Assembly (NCBI GenBank): GCA_019419585.1
Contig: DXZQ01000014.1
Span: 1-64,000 of the forward strand
Source of the DNA: Collinsella sp.
Lineage (GTDB): Bacteria > Actinomycetota > Coriobacteriia > Coriobacteriales > Coriobacteriaceae
Direction: 5' to 3'
Length of the DNA stretch: 64,000 nucleotides
This document shows positions 52,440 through 61,063 of the stretch, in pieces. Under the pieces are notes generated by a model. That model saw only the letters and a program-made list of their open reading frames with translations. It was not told where the DNA came from and searched no databases. How positions within the stretch are numbered: the stretch's first letter is position 1; every line of letters begins with the position of its first letter. The position numbers were made by a program, and so were the translations under genes.

Positions 52440-52475
52440 GAGGCCCTGGCCGTTTGGCCAGGGCCTCGTTTTGTT
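52440..52475 (+). terminator. Terminator of the marR-ABC operon
   Basis: GAGGCCCTGGCC, GTTT loop, GGCCAGGGCCTC: a perfect 12-bp stem followed by GTTTTGTT. Confidence 0.88.
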
Positions 52476-52565
52476 AGTCTTTTTGGGACGGGGCTTTTTG
52501 ACTACTTTGAGGGTGCGCAGGCAGGGCGGCGAAAGTAGCTAAAAAAGCCCCGTCCCAAAAAGACT
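52476..52565. repeat. 24-bp perfect inverted repeat, bidirectional terminator
   Basis: Arms at 52476-52499 and 52542-52565 (AGTCTTTTTGGGACGGGGCT and four more T) are exact inverse copies, with an inner CTACTTT/AAAGTAG stem. T-runs on both sides allow termination for both convergent units. Confidence 0.85.
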
Positions 52566-52581
52566 ACCCGCGCCAAATGAG

Positions 52582-53460
52582 CTAGTTGAGGAGTTGGGCC
52601 ATGGCGTTGACGAATTTTTGGACTTGGAGGGTGGGCTCGAGCGGGTAGTGCAAATAGACCGGCACCTCGCGACCGCATAGAAACGGTACGCCCACAAAGG
52701 CCGGGTGCACGCCCGACCACGCTCCGCAGGTGAGCACCGCATCGCCCTTTTCCTCCGCCTCGTTAAAGAGCGCAAAGTCGAAGCTATCCACGTCGATCAC
52801 GTCCACGCCGCCGTCGGCCAACAGGTCGATGCGCAGGCTGTCCATAGCGTCGTTGCAGTGACGGAGCACGCGCAGGCGCATGCCCTCCAGGTCGGCAACC
52901 GTGATGCGCGTCTTGCGCGCAAGCGGGCTCGTGCGCGGCACATCAATATAAAACGGTACGTTGACGATAAGGAGCTTTTGGCAGGCGTCGCCCCAGCGCG
53001 GGGTCGAAAAACTCGACTGCACTACATCCACTTCGCGACCAAGACTGCGCATGACGGTCTCGCGCTCATCGTAGAGGTCACTCACCGGCACAATCTCAAA
53101 GCGCAGCGACGGCTCCAGCTCGTGCACACTCGGCCACATCGACAGCGTTTGGCGCCCCGGGCACATCATCGACACGCCCAGACGCACGGCGCCGCCATCG
53201 CCCGCTGCGCGTCGGGCACGGCGCAACGCATCCTCGGACTGACGCATGATCGAGCGCGCATCGTCTACCAGCAGCGCACCCGCCGGCGTCACCTTAACGC
53301 CCGAATGCGAGCGCTCGAACAACGTGATGCCAAACTCGGCCTCGAACCCCGACACCTGTTTGACGAGAGCCGGGGTCGACACACGTAGTTTTGCCGCCGC
53401 GCGCGAGAAGCTTCCCAGCTCCGCGGCGGCCGATATGGCCTCAAGTCGTCGATCGTACAC
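52582..53460 (-). CDS. LysR-family transcriptional regulator
   Basis: A 292-residue regulator. The N-terminal HTH reads DRRLEAISAAAELGSFSRAA, AKLRVSTPALVKQVSGFEAE, GITLFERSHSGVKVTPAGAL. The remainder is a periplasmic-binding-protein-like effector domain. I chose the GTG at 53460 (ribosome site GGGAG six bases upstream) rather than an ATG 11 codons earlier. It is divergent from the SDR/transporter/oxidoreductase genes and probably controls them. A dyad at 53566-53579 is a likely site. Confidence 0.88.
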   Translation of the reverse strand: MYDRRLEAISAAAELGSFSRAAAKLRVSTPALVKQVSGFEAEFGITLFERSHSGVKVTPAGALLVDDARSIMRQSEDALRRARRAAGDGGAVRLGVSMMCPGRQTLSMWPSVHELEPSLRFEIVPVSDLYDERETVMRSLGREVDVVQSSFSTPRWGDACQKLLIVNVPFYIDVPRTSPLARKTRITVADLEGMRLRVLRHCNDAMDSLRIDLLADGGVDVIDVDSFDFALFNEAEEKGDAVLTCGAWSGVHPAFVGVPFLCGREVPVYLHYPLEPTLQVQKFVNAMAQLLN

Positions 53461-53565
53461 GTCAATCTCCCGTTTTCGCGCCCGTGGCCACATGGTGCCA
53501 CAGGAGGTTGTTTTCGCAGGTCATTCGCTCAATTGAGAATAAACTGCATCGCACAGTGTAAACCT

Positions 53566-53579
53566 ATGGTTAACACCAT
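53566..53579. promoter_or_regulatory. Dyad in the LysR/SDR divergent region
   Basis: ATGGT-TAAC-ACCAT is a perfect 5+4+5 palindrome of the T-N11-A kind bound by LysR-type proteins, about midway between the two starts. Confidence 0.5.
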
Positions 53580-53640
53580 TCTAACAAATATGCAATTCAC
53601 CTGCGCAAATGCAAAGCATACGATAACCAGCGAAAACCAC

Positions 53641-53667
53641 GTGGGTCGATTAATGGGAGCGACCCAC
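53641..53667 (+). other. Leader hairpin before the SDR gene
   Basis: GTGGGTCG and CGACCCAC pair around an 11-base loop, ending 18 bases before the GAAGGGAAG ribosome site. Confidence 0.5.
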
Positions 53668-53693
53668 CGGGAGGCACAAGAAGGGAAGTTCCT

Positions 53694-54575
53694 ATGAGCA
53701 ATTGGCTTAAGCTCGAGGGCGATGTCTGCGCCGTGACCGGCGCGCTCGGCGGTATGGGCGTCGAGATTTGCCGCGAGTTCGCCCGCAACGGCGCCAACGT
53801 CGTCTTGCTCGACCTAGACGAGGAGAAGGTCAAGGCAGCAGCCGCCGACCTCGCCGCCGAGTTTGGTATCCACGCCGAGGGCTACAAGATGAACGCCACC
53901 GACGAGGCCGAGGTTCAGGCTGCCGTCGACGCCACCATCGCCAACTTCGGCCGCGTCGACGTTCTCGTCAACACCGCCGGCATCCTGCGCTTCGCCGCCA
54001 TGGAGGACCTGCCGCTAAGCGACTGGGAGCAGGTGCTCAACGTCAACCTCACCGGCTACTTCATCACCTCGCAGCGCTTTGGTCGCGAGATGATCAAGGC
54101 CGGCCAGGGCCGCCTGGTGCACATCTCGACCGTTGCCAGCCACTCCCCCGAGACGTTCTCGGGCGTGTACAGCTCCACCAAGGCGGGCGTCAACATGATG
54201 TCCAAGATGCTCGCCGCCGAGTGGGGCCCCTACGGCGTCCGCTCCAACTGCGTCGAGCCCTGCCTCGTTAAGACCCCGATGTCGGCCAACTTCTACGCCG
54301 ACCCCGAGGTCGAAAAGAGCCGCAGCCGCCTGATCGCCACGCGCCGCATCGGCGAGGTCAGCGATATCGCCAACGCCGTCATGTTCCTGGCGTCCAAGCG
54401 CTCGGACTTTACCACCGGCGACGCCATCAAAGTCGACGGTGGCTTCTCCAACATGATGGGCGACCTCACCGCCAAGCCCGGCGGCCGTCGCGCCTATGCC
54501 GACAACTACCTTAAGAACAAGGGTGTCGAGCTTTGGTCCGATGAGTCCGGCGTCGCCAAGCCGACTGACCAGTAA
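53694..54575 (+). CDS. Short-chain dehydrogenase/reductase (SDR)
   Basis: A 293-residue NAD(P)-dependent oxidoreductase. The cofactor loop is VTGALGGMG, an acidic Asp (LLDLDEEKV) after strand 2 favours NAD, and the structural NTAG motif is present. The catalytic Ser and the YSSTK motif (SGVYSSTKAGVNMM) are intact. The C-terminus is extended by about 30 residues (GGRRAYADNYLKNKGVELWS). It is followed by an OFA-type transporter and a Gfo/Idh oxidoreductase, so it probably acts in catabolism of a sugar, polyol or hydroxy acid. The substrate is unknown. Confidence 0.9.
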   Translation: MSNWLKLEGDVCAVTGALGGMGVEICREFARNGANVVLLDLDEEKVKAAAADLAAEFGIHAEGYKMNATDEAEVQAAVDATIANFGRVDVLVNTAGILRFAAMEDLPLSDWEQVLNVNLTGYFITSQRFGREMIKAGQGRLVHISTVASHSPETFSGVYSSTKAGVNMMSKMLAAEWGPYGVRSNCVEPCLVKTPMSANFYADPEVEKSRSRLIATRRIGEVSDIANAVMFLASKRSDFTTGDAIKVDGGFSNMMGDLTAKPGGRRAYADNYLKNKGVELWSDESGVAKPTDQ

Positions 54576-54660
54576 ACCAACCCGGTAGAAAGGGGCGCGG
54601 GGCAAGCACCTCAGCGGCGTTTGCCCCTCCCCTCCCCCCGCATCGATTAGAAAGAGTCCC

Positions 54661-55917
54661 ATGGCTTCCACCAACTCCAACAAGGGTCGCGCCGTCGTGC
54701 TTTCCGCCGCGTGCGTCACCATGTTCTTCATCAGCTCCATCGCGCTGTACTCCGTCGTGTCCAAGAACCTGCTCGCCGTCTACCCCGAGTGGTCCAGCGC
54801 CCTTACCTGGGCCTTCCCGGTCTTTCAGACCATCATGGCCGTGACGGGCATCTTCGCCGGCCGCATCTCCGATAAGATCGGCCCGCGCAACGTCGTGATC
54901 GCTGCCGCCGTGTGCTACGGCGTGGGCTGGTTCATGTCCGGCACCGTCACCGAGCCGTGGCAGTTCTACCTGTGGTTCTCGCTCGTCGCCGCCATCGGCA
55001 ACGGCCTGGGCTACAACCCCGCGCTCACCACCGGCCAAAAGTGGTTCATCGACAAAAAGGGCCTCGCCTCCGGCATCACCCTGGCCGCATCGACCGCCGG
55101 CCCCGCCGTGCTGTCCCCGGTGCTCGCCTCGCTGCTCATCCCGAGCCTTGGCATCTTTGGCGCCCTTAAGGCACTCGGCGTCATCTTCTTTGTGACGATC
55201 GCCGCCTCCGCCCTGTTCCTGAAGGCCCCCGAGGCCGGTTGGCTGCCCGAGGGCTTCGAGGCCCCCAAGGGCGGCGCGCACGCCGGCACCTTCGGCGACC
55301 TCACCCCGGGCGAGATGGTCAAAACCCCGCGCTTCTGGGTCCTCATCGCCACCTTCGCCTTCGCCGCCACCGCGGGCACCCTGCTCGTGGGCAAGGTTGC
55401 CTCCATCGCCGCTGTCCAGCTCTTCGCCGACCCCACGAGCGCCGCGGCCGTCGCCCTCGGCGGCGTGGTCGTCTCCGTCAACACCTGCGCCAACCTGGTC
55501 GGCCGTCTGTCCTTTGGCCAGATCATCGACAAGCTCGGCGCCTACAAGTCGCTGCTCATCAGCCTTGTCGTCACCATCGTCGCGCTCGTCATCATGTCGA
55601 TGAGCTTTACGCAGAGCATGTTCTTTGTGGCGCTCGCCCTGCTCGGCTTTAGCTTTGGCGCCCTGCTCGTCATCTACCCGCCGCTCACCGGTGGCGCCTT
55701 TGGCACCAGCAACATCGGCGTCAACTACGGCATCATGTTTTTGGGCTATGCCGCTTCCACCTGGATCAGCCAGCCCATCACCGCCGTGCTGTATCACGCC
55801 GAGGCCGGCAGCGCCGCCTACCAGCAGTCCTTCTACGGCGCCATTGTGATTGCCGCCATCGCCGTCGTGCTCACCGTCTACATGATGGTCTCCGACAGCA
55901 AGAAGAAGTCCGCCTAG
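54661..55917 (+). CDS. OFA-family MFS transporter
   Basis: A 418-residue, 12-span transporter of the oxalate/formate antiporter family. Marks are VFQTIMAVTGIFAGRISDKI (the loop 2-3 motif), GNGLGYNPALTTGQKWF and KKGLASGITLAASTAGPAV. OFA members carry small organic anions or exchange them. It lies between the SDR and Gfo/Idh genes and probably brings in their substrate. AGAAAGAG precedes the ATG. Confidence 0.88.
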   Translation: MASTNSNKGRAVVLSAACVTMFFISSIALYSVVSKNLLAVYPEWSSALTWAFPVFQTIMAVTGIFAGRISDKIGPRNVVIAAAVCYGVGWFMSGTVTEPWQFYLWFSLVAAIGNGLGYNPALTTGQKWFIDKKGLASGITLAASTAGPAVLSPVLASLLIPSLGIFGALKALGVIFFVTIAASALFLKAPEAGWLPEGFEAPKGGAHAGTFGDLTPGEMVKTPRFWVLIATFAFAATAGTLLVGKVASIAAVQLFADPTSAAAVALGGVVVSVNTCANLVGRLSFGQIIDKLGAYKSLLISLVVTIVALVIMSMSFTQSMFFVALALLGFSFGALLVIYPPLTGGAFGTSNIGVNYGIMFLGYAASTWISQPITAVLYHAEAGSAAYQQSFYGAIVIAAIAVVLTVYMMVSDSKKKSA

Positions 55918-55925
55918 TTTTACCG

Positions 55926-55956
55926 ATGCGACAAAGGGACAGTCCCTTTGTCGCAT
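55926..55956 (+). repeat. Stop-codon hairpin, family C, copy 4
   Basis: ATGCGACAAAGGGA, CAG loop, TCCCTTTGTCGCAT: a perfect 14-bp stem, 8 bases after the stop codon of the OFA transporter gene. Confidence 0.8.
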
Positions 55957-55986
55957 TCCACCGGTCACCAGTATTAAGGAGTCGAA

Positions 55987-57027
55987 ATGTCTGAGCTCAA
56001 CCCCGTCCGCATTGCCGTTATCGGCGCCGGCGCCATGGGCCGCAACCACATCCGCTTTGTCACCGAGGAGCCCGAGGCCGAGCTCGTCGCCATCGCCGAC
56101 GCCTTTGAGGGCGCCCGTGCCACGGCCGAGGCCGCCGGCGTGCCGTTTTACACCGATCCCGCCCAGATGATGGACGAGGTCAAGCCCGAGGCCGTCATCA
56201 TCGCCACCCCCAACGACCTGCATCTGGGCGTTGCCCGCGAGGCCGTGAAGCGCAACATCGTGCCGCTGGTCGAAAAGCCAATCTCCAACGACCTCGAGGA
56301 TGCCCAGGCCTTCGCCGCCGAGGCCGAGACCGCCGGCGTGCCCGTGCTCGTGGGCCAGCACCGTCGCCACAACCCCTTCGTCAACAAGGCCAAGGAGATC
56401 ATCGAGTCCGGTGAGCTGGGCAAGCTCACCGTGTCGAGCTTCCACTACATGATCTATAAGAATGACGAGTACTTCGATGTCGAGTGGCGCCGCAAGAAGG
56501 GTGCCGGCCCGATCCTGGTTAACCTGGTTCACGACGTGGACCTGCTCCGCTATCTGCTGGGCGAGCCCATTGCCGTCCAGGGTATGCAGTCCAGCGCCGC
56601 CCGCGGTTTTGAGACCGAGGACTCCGCCGTGGTCAACGTCCGTTTTGCCGATGGCGCGCTCGCAAGCATGACCATCTCCGATGCCACCGCCAGCCCCTGG
56701 AACTGGGAGGCGACTGCTCGCGAGGACCCGCAGTACCGCCCCTTCGACGCCGATGCCTACTTTATCGGCGGTACCAAGGGCGCCCTTTCGCTGCCCCGCC
56801 TGCACCAGTTCTCCTACGACGGTGCCTCCAACTGGCACAAGCCGCTGCAGATGGAGATTCCGGCCGTCGACCCGGCGCTGCCGCACAAGATGCAGCTCAA
56901 GCACTTTGTGAAGGTTGTCCGCCGTGAGGTTGAGCCCGTCGTGACCCCCGCCGACAACGTTAAGACGCTCACGCTTCTCAACGCTATCAAGGAGGCCGCC
57001 GAGACCGGCCAGCTCGTCGAGCTGTAA
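55987..57027 (+). CDS. Gfo/Idh/MocA-family oxidoreductase
   Basis: A 346-residue NAD(P)-dependent dehydrogenase, typically of sugars, inositols or related polyols. The Rossmann loop is VIGAGAMGRNH, the EKP motif VEKPISND is intact, and the GPILVNLVHDVDLLRYLLGE segment holds the catalytic HD pair. It is the last of the SDR-OFA-Gfo set; AAGGAG precedes the ATG. The two oxidoreductases could act in sequence on the same compound. Confidence 0.92.
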   Translation: MSELNPVRIAVIGAGAMGRNHIRFVTEEPEAELVAIADAFEGARATAEAAGVPFYTDPAQMMDEVKPEAVIIATPNDLHLGVAREAVKRNIVPLVEKPISNDLEDAQAFAAEAETAGVPVLVGQHRRHNPFVNKAKEIIESGELGKLTVSSFHYMIYKNDEYFDVEWRRKKGAGPILVNLVHDVDLLRYLLGEPIAVQGMQSSAARGFETEDSAVVNVRFADGALASMTISDATASPWNWEATAREDPQYRPFDADAYFIGGTKGALSLPRLHQFSYDGASNWHKPLQMEIPAVDPALPHKMQLKHFVKVVRREVEPVVTPADNVKTLTLLNAIKEAAETGQLVEL

Positions 57028-57099
57028 TGCCTTGAGAGCGGCCGCGGCAGAAACCCCATGCCGAGTCCCTCGGTCCGCCACAAATAAGTCCCTCTTCTT

Positions 57100-57135
57100 T
57101 GCCCCGGGAGCAGCCTCCTGCCCGCGGGGCATTTT
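57100..57135 (+). terminator. Terminator of the SDR-OFA-Gfo genes
   Basis: TGCCCCG and CGGGGCA pair around an inner GGAG/CTCC stem, followed by TTTTG. Confidence 0.7.
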
Positions 57136-57208
57136 GCTACGTTTCCAATGATTTTCTGAGACGGGGGGCCTTTTTGCACCTCGGCTTGATTCGTTCGCCA
57201 CGGAATGA

Positions 57209-57344
57209 GCCTATCTACTACGTTTAACTAATCACCCTCATCCATACCGAATTTCGCGAAATAAAAACCGCAGGTAGACGGGTTGCGCATTTTCGGAAAA
57301 CCAGGGGATGGTCGACCCATACGGTTCAAACGTAGTAGATAGGC
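57209..57344. repeat. Inverted repeat with 17-bp arms (small insertion-like unit)
   Basis: GCCTATCTACTACGTTT (57209-57225) and its exact inverse (57328-57344) flank 102 bases of non-coding sequence. Size and layout resemble a miniature inverted-repeat element. Confidence 0.7.
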
Positions 57345-57447
57345 CGCTTTCGTGGTTCCGCGCCAAAACAGTCTTTTTTGGGCGAAGTGGCGGGTGGTAT
57401 CCTTGGTAGCCCTGTGCTGCAAACGCACCTTAAACGCAAGGAGTTCC

Positions 57448-59595
57448 ATGGATCTTATCGCCCAGCTCGCCCGCGAGCTCAACCTTAAGGCCGCCAACGT
57501 CGAGGCAGCCGTCAAGCTCATCGACGAGGGCAACACCATCCCCTTTATCTCGCGCTACCGCAAGGAGGCCACGGGCGGCATGGATGACGTCGCCCTGCGC
57601 GCCCTCGACGAGCGCCTGTCATACCTGCGCAATCTTGAGCAGCGTAAAGAGGACGTCATTCTGCTCATCGACGCCCAGGGCAAGCTCACGCCCGAACTCG
57701 AGCAGCAGATTCGCGAGGCCACGCAGCTCCAGCGTGTCGAGGACCTCTACAAGCCCTACCGCAAAAAGCGCATGACCCGCGCGCAGAAGGCCCGCGAGGC
57801 CGGCCTGGAGCCACTCGCCAACATGATCATCATGCAGGCTTCGGCCAAGGGCAGCGCGCTCGACGCCGCCGCGGACTACGTCAACGAGGAGGCCGGCTTC
57901 GACACGCCCGAGAAGGCGCTCGCCGGCGCCGCCGACATCGTGGCCGAGACGGTAGCCGAGGACCCGGAGAACGTCGCCGACCTGCGCACCTTTACGCAAA
58001 ACACCGCCGACATCGTCGTCGAGGCCACCGACCCCGCCGAGAAGACCCCCTACGAGCCGTACTACAGCTATGATGAGCCGCTGCGCCGTATACCCAACCA
58101 CCGCGTGCTGGCTATCGACCGCGGTGAGCGCGAGGGCAAGCTCCGCGTGCGCGTGAACGTCGACGGCGCTGCCGCCACGGTGCGCCTCGGCAGCCGTTGG
58201 CCCCGACGCCAGGGCGTGTTTGCTCCCATCTTCGATGCCGCCATCGCCGACGGCTACAAACGCCTCATGGCTCCCTCGCTGGAGCGCGAGGCCCGCGCCA
58301 AACTCACCGTTCGCGCCCAGACCGAGGCCATCAACGTCTTTGCCAAGAATCTCGAGGGCTTGCTCTCGGCGCGCCCCGTGCGTGGTGCCCGCGTGCTCGC
58401 ACTCGATCCGGGCTACCGCACCGGCTGCAAGGTCGCCGTCATGGACGAGACCGGCAAGCTACTCGACCACGGCGTGGTCTACCCCACCAAGCCGCGCCAC
58501 GACGTCGCCGGCACCAAGCGCGAGCTCGCCCGCCTCGTCAAGAAGGACAGCGTCAACACCATCGTCATCGGCAACGGCACCGCCAGCCGCGAGACTGAGG
58601 AAGTCGTCTCGGAGTTTATTGCCGAGCAGGCGCCCAGCCTTCGCTACACCATCGTCAACGAGGCCGGCGCGTCGGTGTACTCCGCCTCCGAGCTCGCGAG
58701 CCAGGAGTATCCCGATCTGGATGTCACCGTGCGCGGCGCCATGAGCTTGGGTCGTCGCCTGCAGGACCCGCTGGCAGAGCTCGTCAAGATTCCGCCCCAG
58801 TCCATCGGCGTAGGCCAGTACCAGCACGACCTTGACCAGGCCGAGCTCTCGCGCACGCTGGGCCACGTGGTGGAGGACGTCGTCAACCGCGTGGGCGTCG
58901 ATGTAAACACCGCAAGCGCGAGCCTGCTGGGCTACGTGTCGGGCATTACGCCAAGCGTGGCCAAAAACATCGTGGCCTACCGCGAGGAAAACGGCGCCTT
59001 TACCGATCGCCGCCAGCTTAAGAAGGTCCCCAAGCTGGGACCCAAGGCATATCTCAACGCCGCGGGCTTCCTGCGCATCAGCGGCGGCAAAAACCCGCTC
59101 GACGCGACAAGCGTTCACCCCGAGAGCTATGAGGTGGCCACGTCTGTCCTGGAGCGCGCCGGCGTTAAAGCCAGCGAGCTCAACCGCGGCGGCGTGCCCG
59201 ATATCGAGCGCCGCCTGGGCAGCATCTCGGCGCTGGCAAGCGACCTGGACTGCGGCACCTTAACGCTCATCGACATCGTCAACGAGCTCAAGAAGCCCGG
59301 CCGCGACCCGCGCGACGACGCGCCCGAGGTGGTCTTTAGCCGCTCGGCGCTTTCGATCGACGACCTGGAGCCCGGCATGGAACTCAAGGGCACGGTGCGC
59401 AACGTTGTGGACTTTGGCGCCTTCGTCGACGTGGGCGTGCACCAGGACGGCCTCGTGCACATCTCCAAGCTGGCCAACCGCTTCGTCAAGCACCCCAGCG
59501 ACGTGGTGCGCGTCGGTGACACGGTCAAGGTGTGGGTCGAAAAGGTCGATCGCGACCGCAAGAAGATCTCGCTCACCATGGTGCAGGGGAAGTAA
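57448..59595 (+). CDS. tex: Tex-family RNA-binding protein
   Basis: A 715-residue protein thought to act in transcription and RNA handling. Domain order: the helical Tex N-domain (about 1-200; FISRYRKEATGGMDDV), a YqgF/RNase H-like domain (VLALDPGYRTGCKVAVMDE), a helix-hairpin-helix domain (LLGYVSGITPSVAKNIVAYR) and a C-terminal S1 domain (GTVRNVVDFGAFVDVGVHQD, VDRDRKKISLTM). The ATG at 57448 has AAGGAG upstream. It is monocistronic. Its probable original terminator has been displaced by the IS insertion that follows. Confidence 0.94.
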   Translation: MDLIAQLARELNLKAANVEAAVKLIDEGNTIPFISRYRKEATGGMDDVALRALDERLSYLRNLEQRKEDVILLIDAQGKLTPELEQQIREATQLQRVEDLYKPYRKKRMTRAQKAREAGLEPLANMIIMQASAKGSALDAAADYVNEEAGFDTPEKALAGAADIVAETVAEDPENVADLRTFTQNTADIVVEATDPAEKTPYEPYYSYDEPLRRIPNHRVLAIDRGEREGKLRVRVNVDGAAATVRLGSRWPRRQGVFAPIFDAAIADGYKRLMAPSLEREARAKLTVRAQTEAINVFAKNLEGLLSARPVRGARVLALDPGYRTGCKVAVMDETGKLLDHGVVYPTKPRHDVAGTKRELARLVKKDSVNTIVIGNGTASRETEEVVSEFIAEQAPSLRYTIVNEAGASVYSASELASQEYPDLDVTVRGAMSLGRRLQDPLAELVKIPPQSIGVGQYQHDLDQAELSRTLGHVVEDVVNRVGVDVNTASASLLGYVSGITPSVAKNIVAYREENGAFTDRRQLKKVPKLGPKAYLNAAGFLRISGGKNPLDATSVHPESYEVATSVLERAGVKASELNRGGVPDIERRLGSISALASDLDCGTLTLIDIVNELKKPGRDPRDDAPEVVFSRSALSIDDLEPGMELKGTVRNVVDFGAFVDVGVHQDGLVHISKLANRFVKHPSDVVRVGDTVKVWVEKVDRDRKKISLTMVQGK

Positions 59596-59865
59596 ACCGC
59601 CAAAGCGAACGTCCCCCTCTTCGCGGCGAGTGTCGCAAAGGTTGATTTCCGATCTCAGCCGAACACATTGAGCAAATAGGCCGTTCCCGCACCTAGCCGA
59701 ACGCCCCCGCTGCCCCTCCCGGGGCCCGGGGGCGCCGTTTTCCCAGTTGAAGGAACGGTGGAGATGTGTTTCGATGGGTCCGGTGGCCATGCTCCGCCCG
59801 CCGCCCGGCGCCTCTTCCCAGACTCAGCCGAACGGTCGGTTCCGTCTATTCCGTTTTCCCTTAGG

Positions 59866-60936
59866 CTAGGACAGCGGGGCATCGCCCCTTTCCTCGCGCG
59901 CCCGCGCGATGAGCCCCGGCGTCAGGTCGAGCTCGTCGATGGGCACGTCCTCGATGCCGTACGCTTCCAGCAGCGCCTCCGCGTCGTCGCCGAGCATCGC
60001 CCGGAAGGCGCGGGCGGGCGTCGCGAAGCCGAGCGCGCCGCGGGGCTCGGAGTTCACGTGCGACATCGCCAGCGACAGGTCCGCCGGGGCCAGCCGGTCG
60101 AACCTGAGGCCGCGGCCCTTGGGCAGCAGCTTCCTGATCTCGACGTGGTTGCGCTCGCAGGCGCCCTTCTGGTCGCTGCGCCCGGGGTCGCAGTAGAACA
60201 GCCTCGTCTCGCTGGGCCCCTCGCCGATCAGCCCGGCGATCGCGCCCTCGTCGGAGAACTCGGGGCCGTTGTCGGTGAGCACGGCGCGGAAGACCCTCCC
60301 CGTGCCGCCGGCGCCCAGCACGGAGCGCACGCCCCCGAGCGCCGCCGCCACGCTCTCGGCGTCCTTCGCCGCCAGCGGCAGCGCGAGCTGCAGCCTGCTG
60401 GGGCGGTGCAGCAGCGTGAGCAGGCAGGCGCTGTCCTCCCGCGCGCCCTCGACGGTGTCCATCTCCCAGGCGGCGGCGCAAACGTCCTCGCCGAGGCCGA
60501 GGAACGCGGCATATGACCTGCGGGCCGAGTGCGGCGTCGCCCTCTTCGGGGCCCGGTGCGACCTGGGCCTGTAGCCGACCTTGCGCCTGAGCTCCATGTT
60601 GGTCATGCCGTCGTAGCCCGCCGCGACCCAGCGGTAGATCGTCGAGGGCGACAGGTCCACGGGCCCGCCGTTGCGGGCGGACAGCTGCTCGGGCGAGAGC
60701 CCCCGGCCCAGGCCGTCGCGGATGAGGGCGAGCGCCTCGGCCGCGGCGGGCTCGTCGGCGTGCGACGCCACCTCGGAGCTCACCGTCGAGGGCGACCTGC
60801 CCAGCTCCCTCGCTATCCGCCTGCACGAGGCCCCGCGCTCCAGCATCCTCTGGAGCGTGTCCCGCTCGTGCCTGGTGAGCCTGCCGTAGGCCCTCGGGGC
60901 CGCCTTCCCGGCCCCCTTCTTCCTCTTTCCGGACAT
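59866..60936 (-). CDS. IS30-family transposase
   Basis: A 356-residue DDE transposase. The N-terminal HTH (RLTRHERDTLQRMLERGASC, RRIARELGRSPSTVSSEVAS) is IS30-type. The catalytic triad is visible as EMDTVEG, LTDNGPEF and the Glu in KGACERNHVEIRKLLPKGRG. The C-terminus is intact. The ATG at 60936 has GGAGG upstream. Codon use is very GC-rich even for this window. Nothing suggests inactivation. Confidence 0.93.
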   Translation of the reverse strand: MSGKRKKGAGKAAPRAYGRLTRHERDTLQRMLERGASCRRIARELGRSPSTVSSEVASHADEPAAAEALALIRDGLGRGLSPEQLSARNGGPVDLSPSTIYRWVAAGYDGMTNMELRRKVGYRPRSHRAPKRATPHSARRSYAAFLGLGEDVCAAAWEMDTVEGAREDSACLLTLLHRPSRLQLALPLAAKDAESVAAALGGVRSVLGAGGTGRVFRAVLTDNGPEFSDEGAIAGLIGEGPSETRLFYCDPGRSDQKGACERNHVEIRKLLPKGRGLRFDRLAPADLSLAMSHVNSEPRGALGFATPARAFRAMLGDDAEALLEAYGIEDVPIDELDLTPGLIARAREERGDAPLS

Positions 60937-60989
60937 GCCGTCCTCCGATCTCCCGGGGCCGGCCGGTCCGGCCCTCAGGGTATCGGATT

Positions 60990-61025
60990 CCCACATTCAT
61001 CCGTACATGTACGGATGAATGTGGG
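60990..61025. repeat. 36-bp perfect palindrome inside the IS right end
   Basis: CCCACATTCATCCGTACA and its exact inverse abut with no spacer. The TTCATCCG(A/T)ACA motif in it also occurs in the right terminal repeat, so it is probably a transposase-binding or promoter-control site upstream of the transposase gene. Confidence 0.75.
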
Positions 61026-61063
61026 AGGTGTTCGGATGAAGTTGCCAATCAAGGCGAGTGTCG

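Larger units (their letters stand above)
52277..52581. other. Gap made almost wholly of palindromes
   Basis: No gene. It contains three successive inverted repeats (52291-52396, 52440-52475, 52476-52565) between the ABC exporter operon and the convergent LysR gene. Confidence 0.75.
57028..57447. other. Gap with terminator and a 17-bp inverted repeat
   Basis: No gene. It holds the Gfo/Idh terminator (57100-57135), the repeat at 57209-57344, and the tex leader with AAGGAG before its start. Confidence 0.6.
59641..61052 (-). mobile_element. IS30-family insertion sequence
   Basis: A unit of 1412 bases. Imperfect terminal repeats (18 of 25 matching; both begin TTGATT and end CCGAACAC) lie at 59642-59666 and 61028-61052. 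A 16-base direct repeat, GGCGAGTGTCGCAAAG, flanks it exactly (59625-59640 and 61053-61068). Sub-terminal AGCCGAAC motifs recur at 59657, 59695 and 59826. One transposase gene fills the middle. It has landed between tex and the abortive-infection gene. Confidence 0.82.

Noticed and set aside
54511..57201. Very long open frame on the minus strand opposite the SDR, OFA and Gfo/Idh genes
   Set aside because: Its translation is Gly/Asp/His/Val-rich low complexity typical of the antisense of GC-rich genes, and the plus-strand genes have full family motifs.
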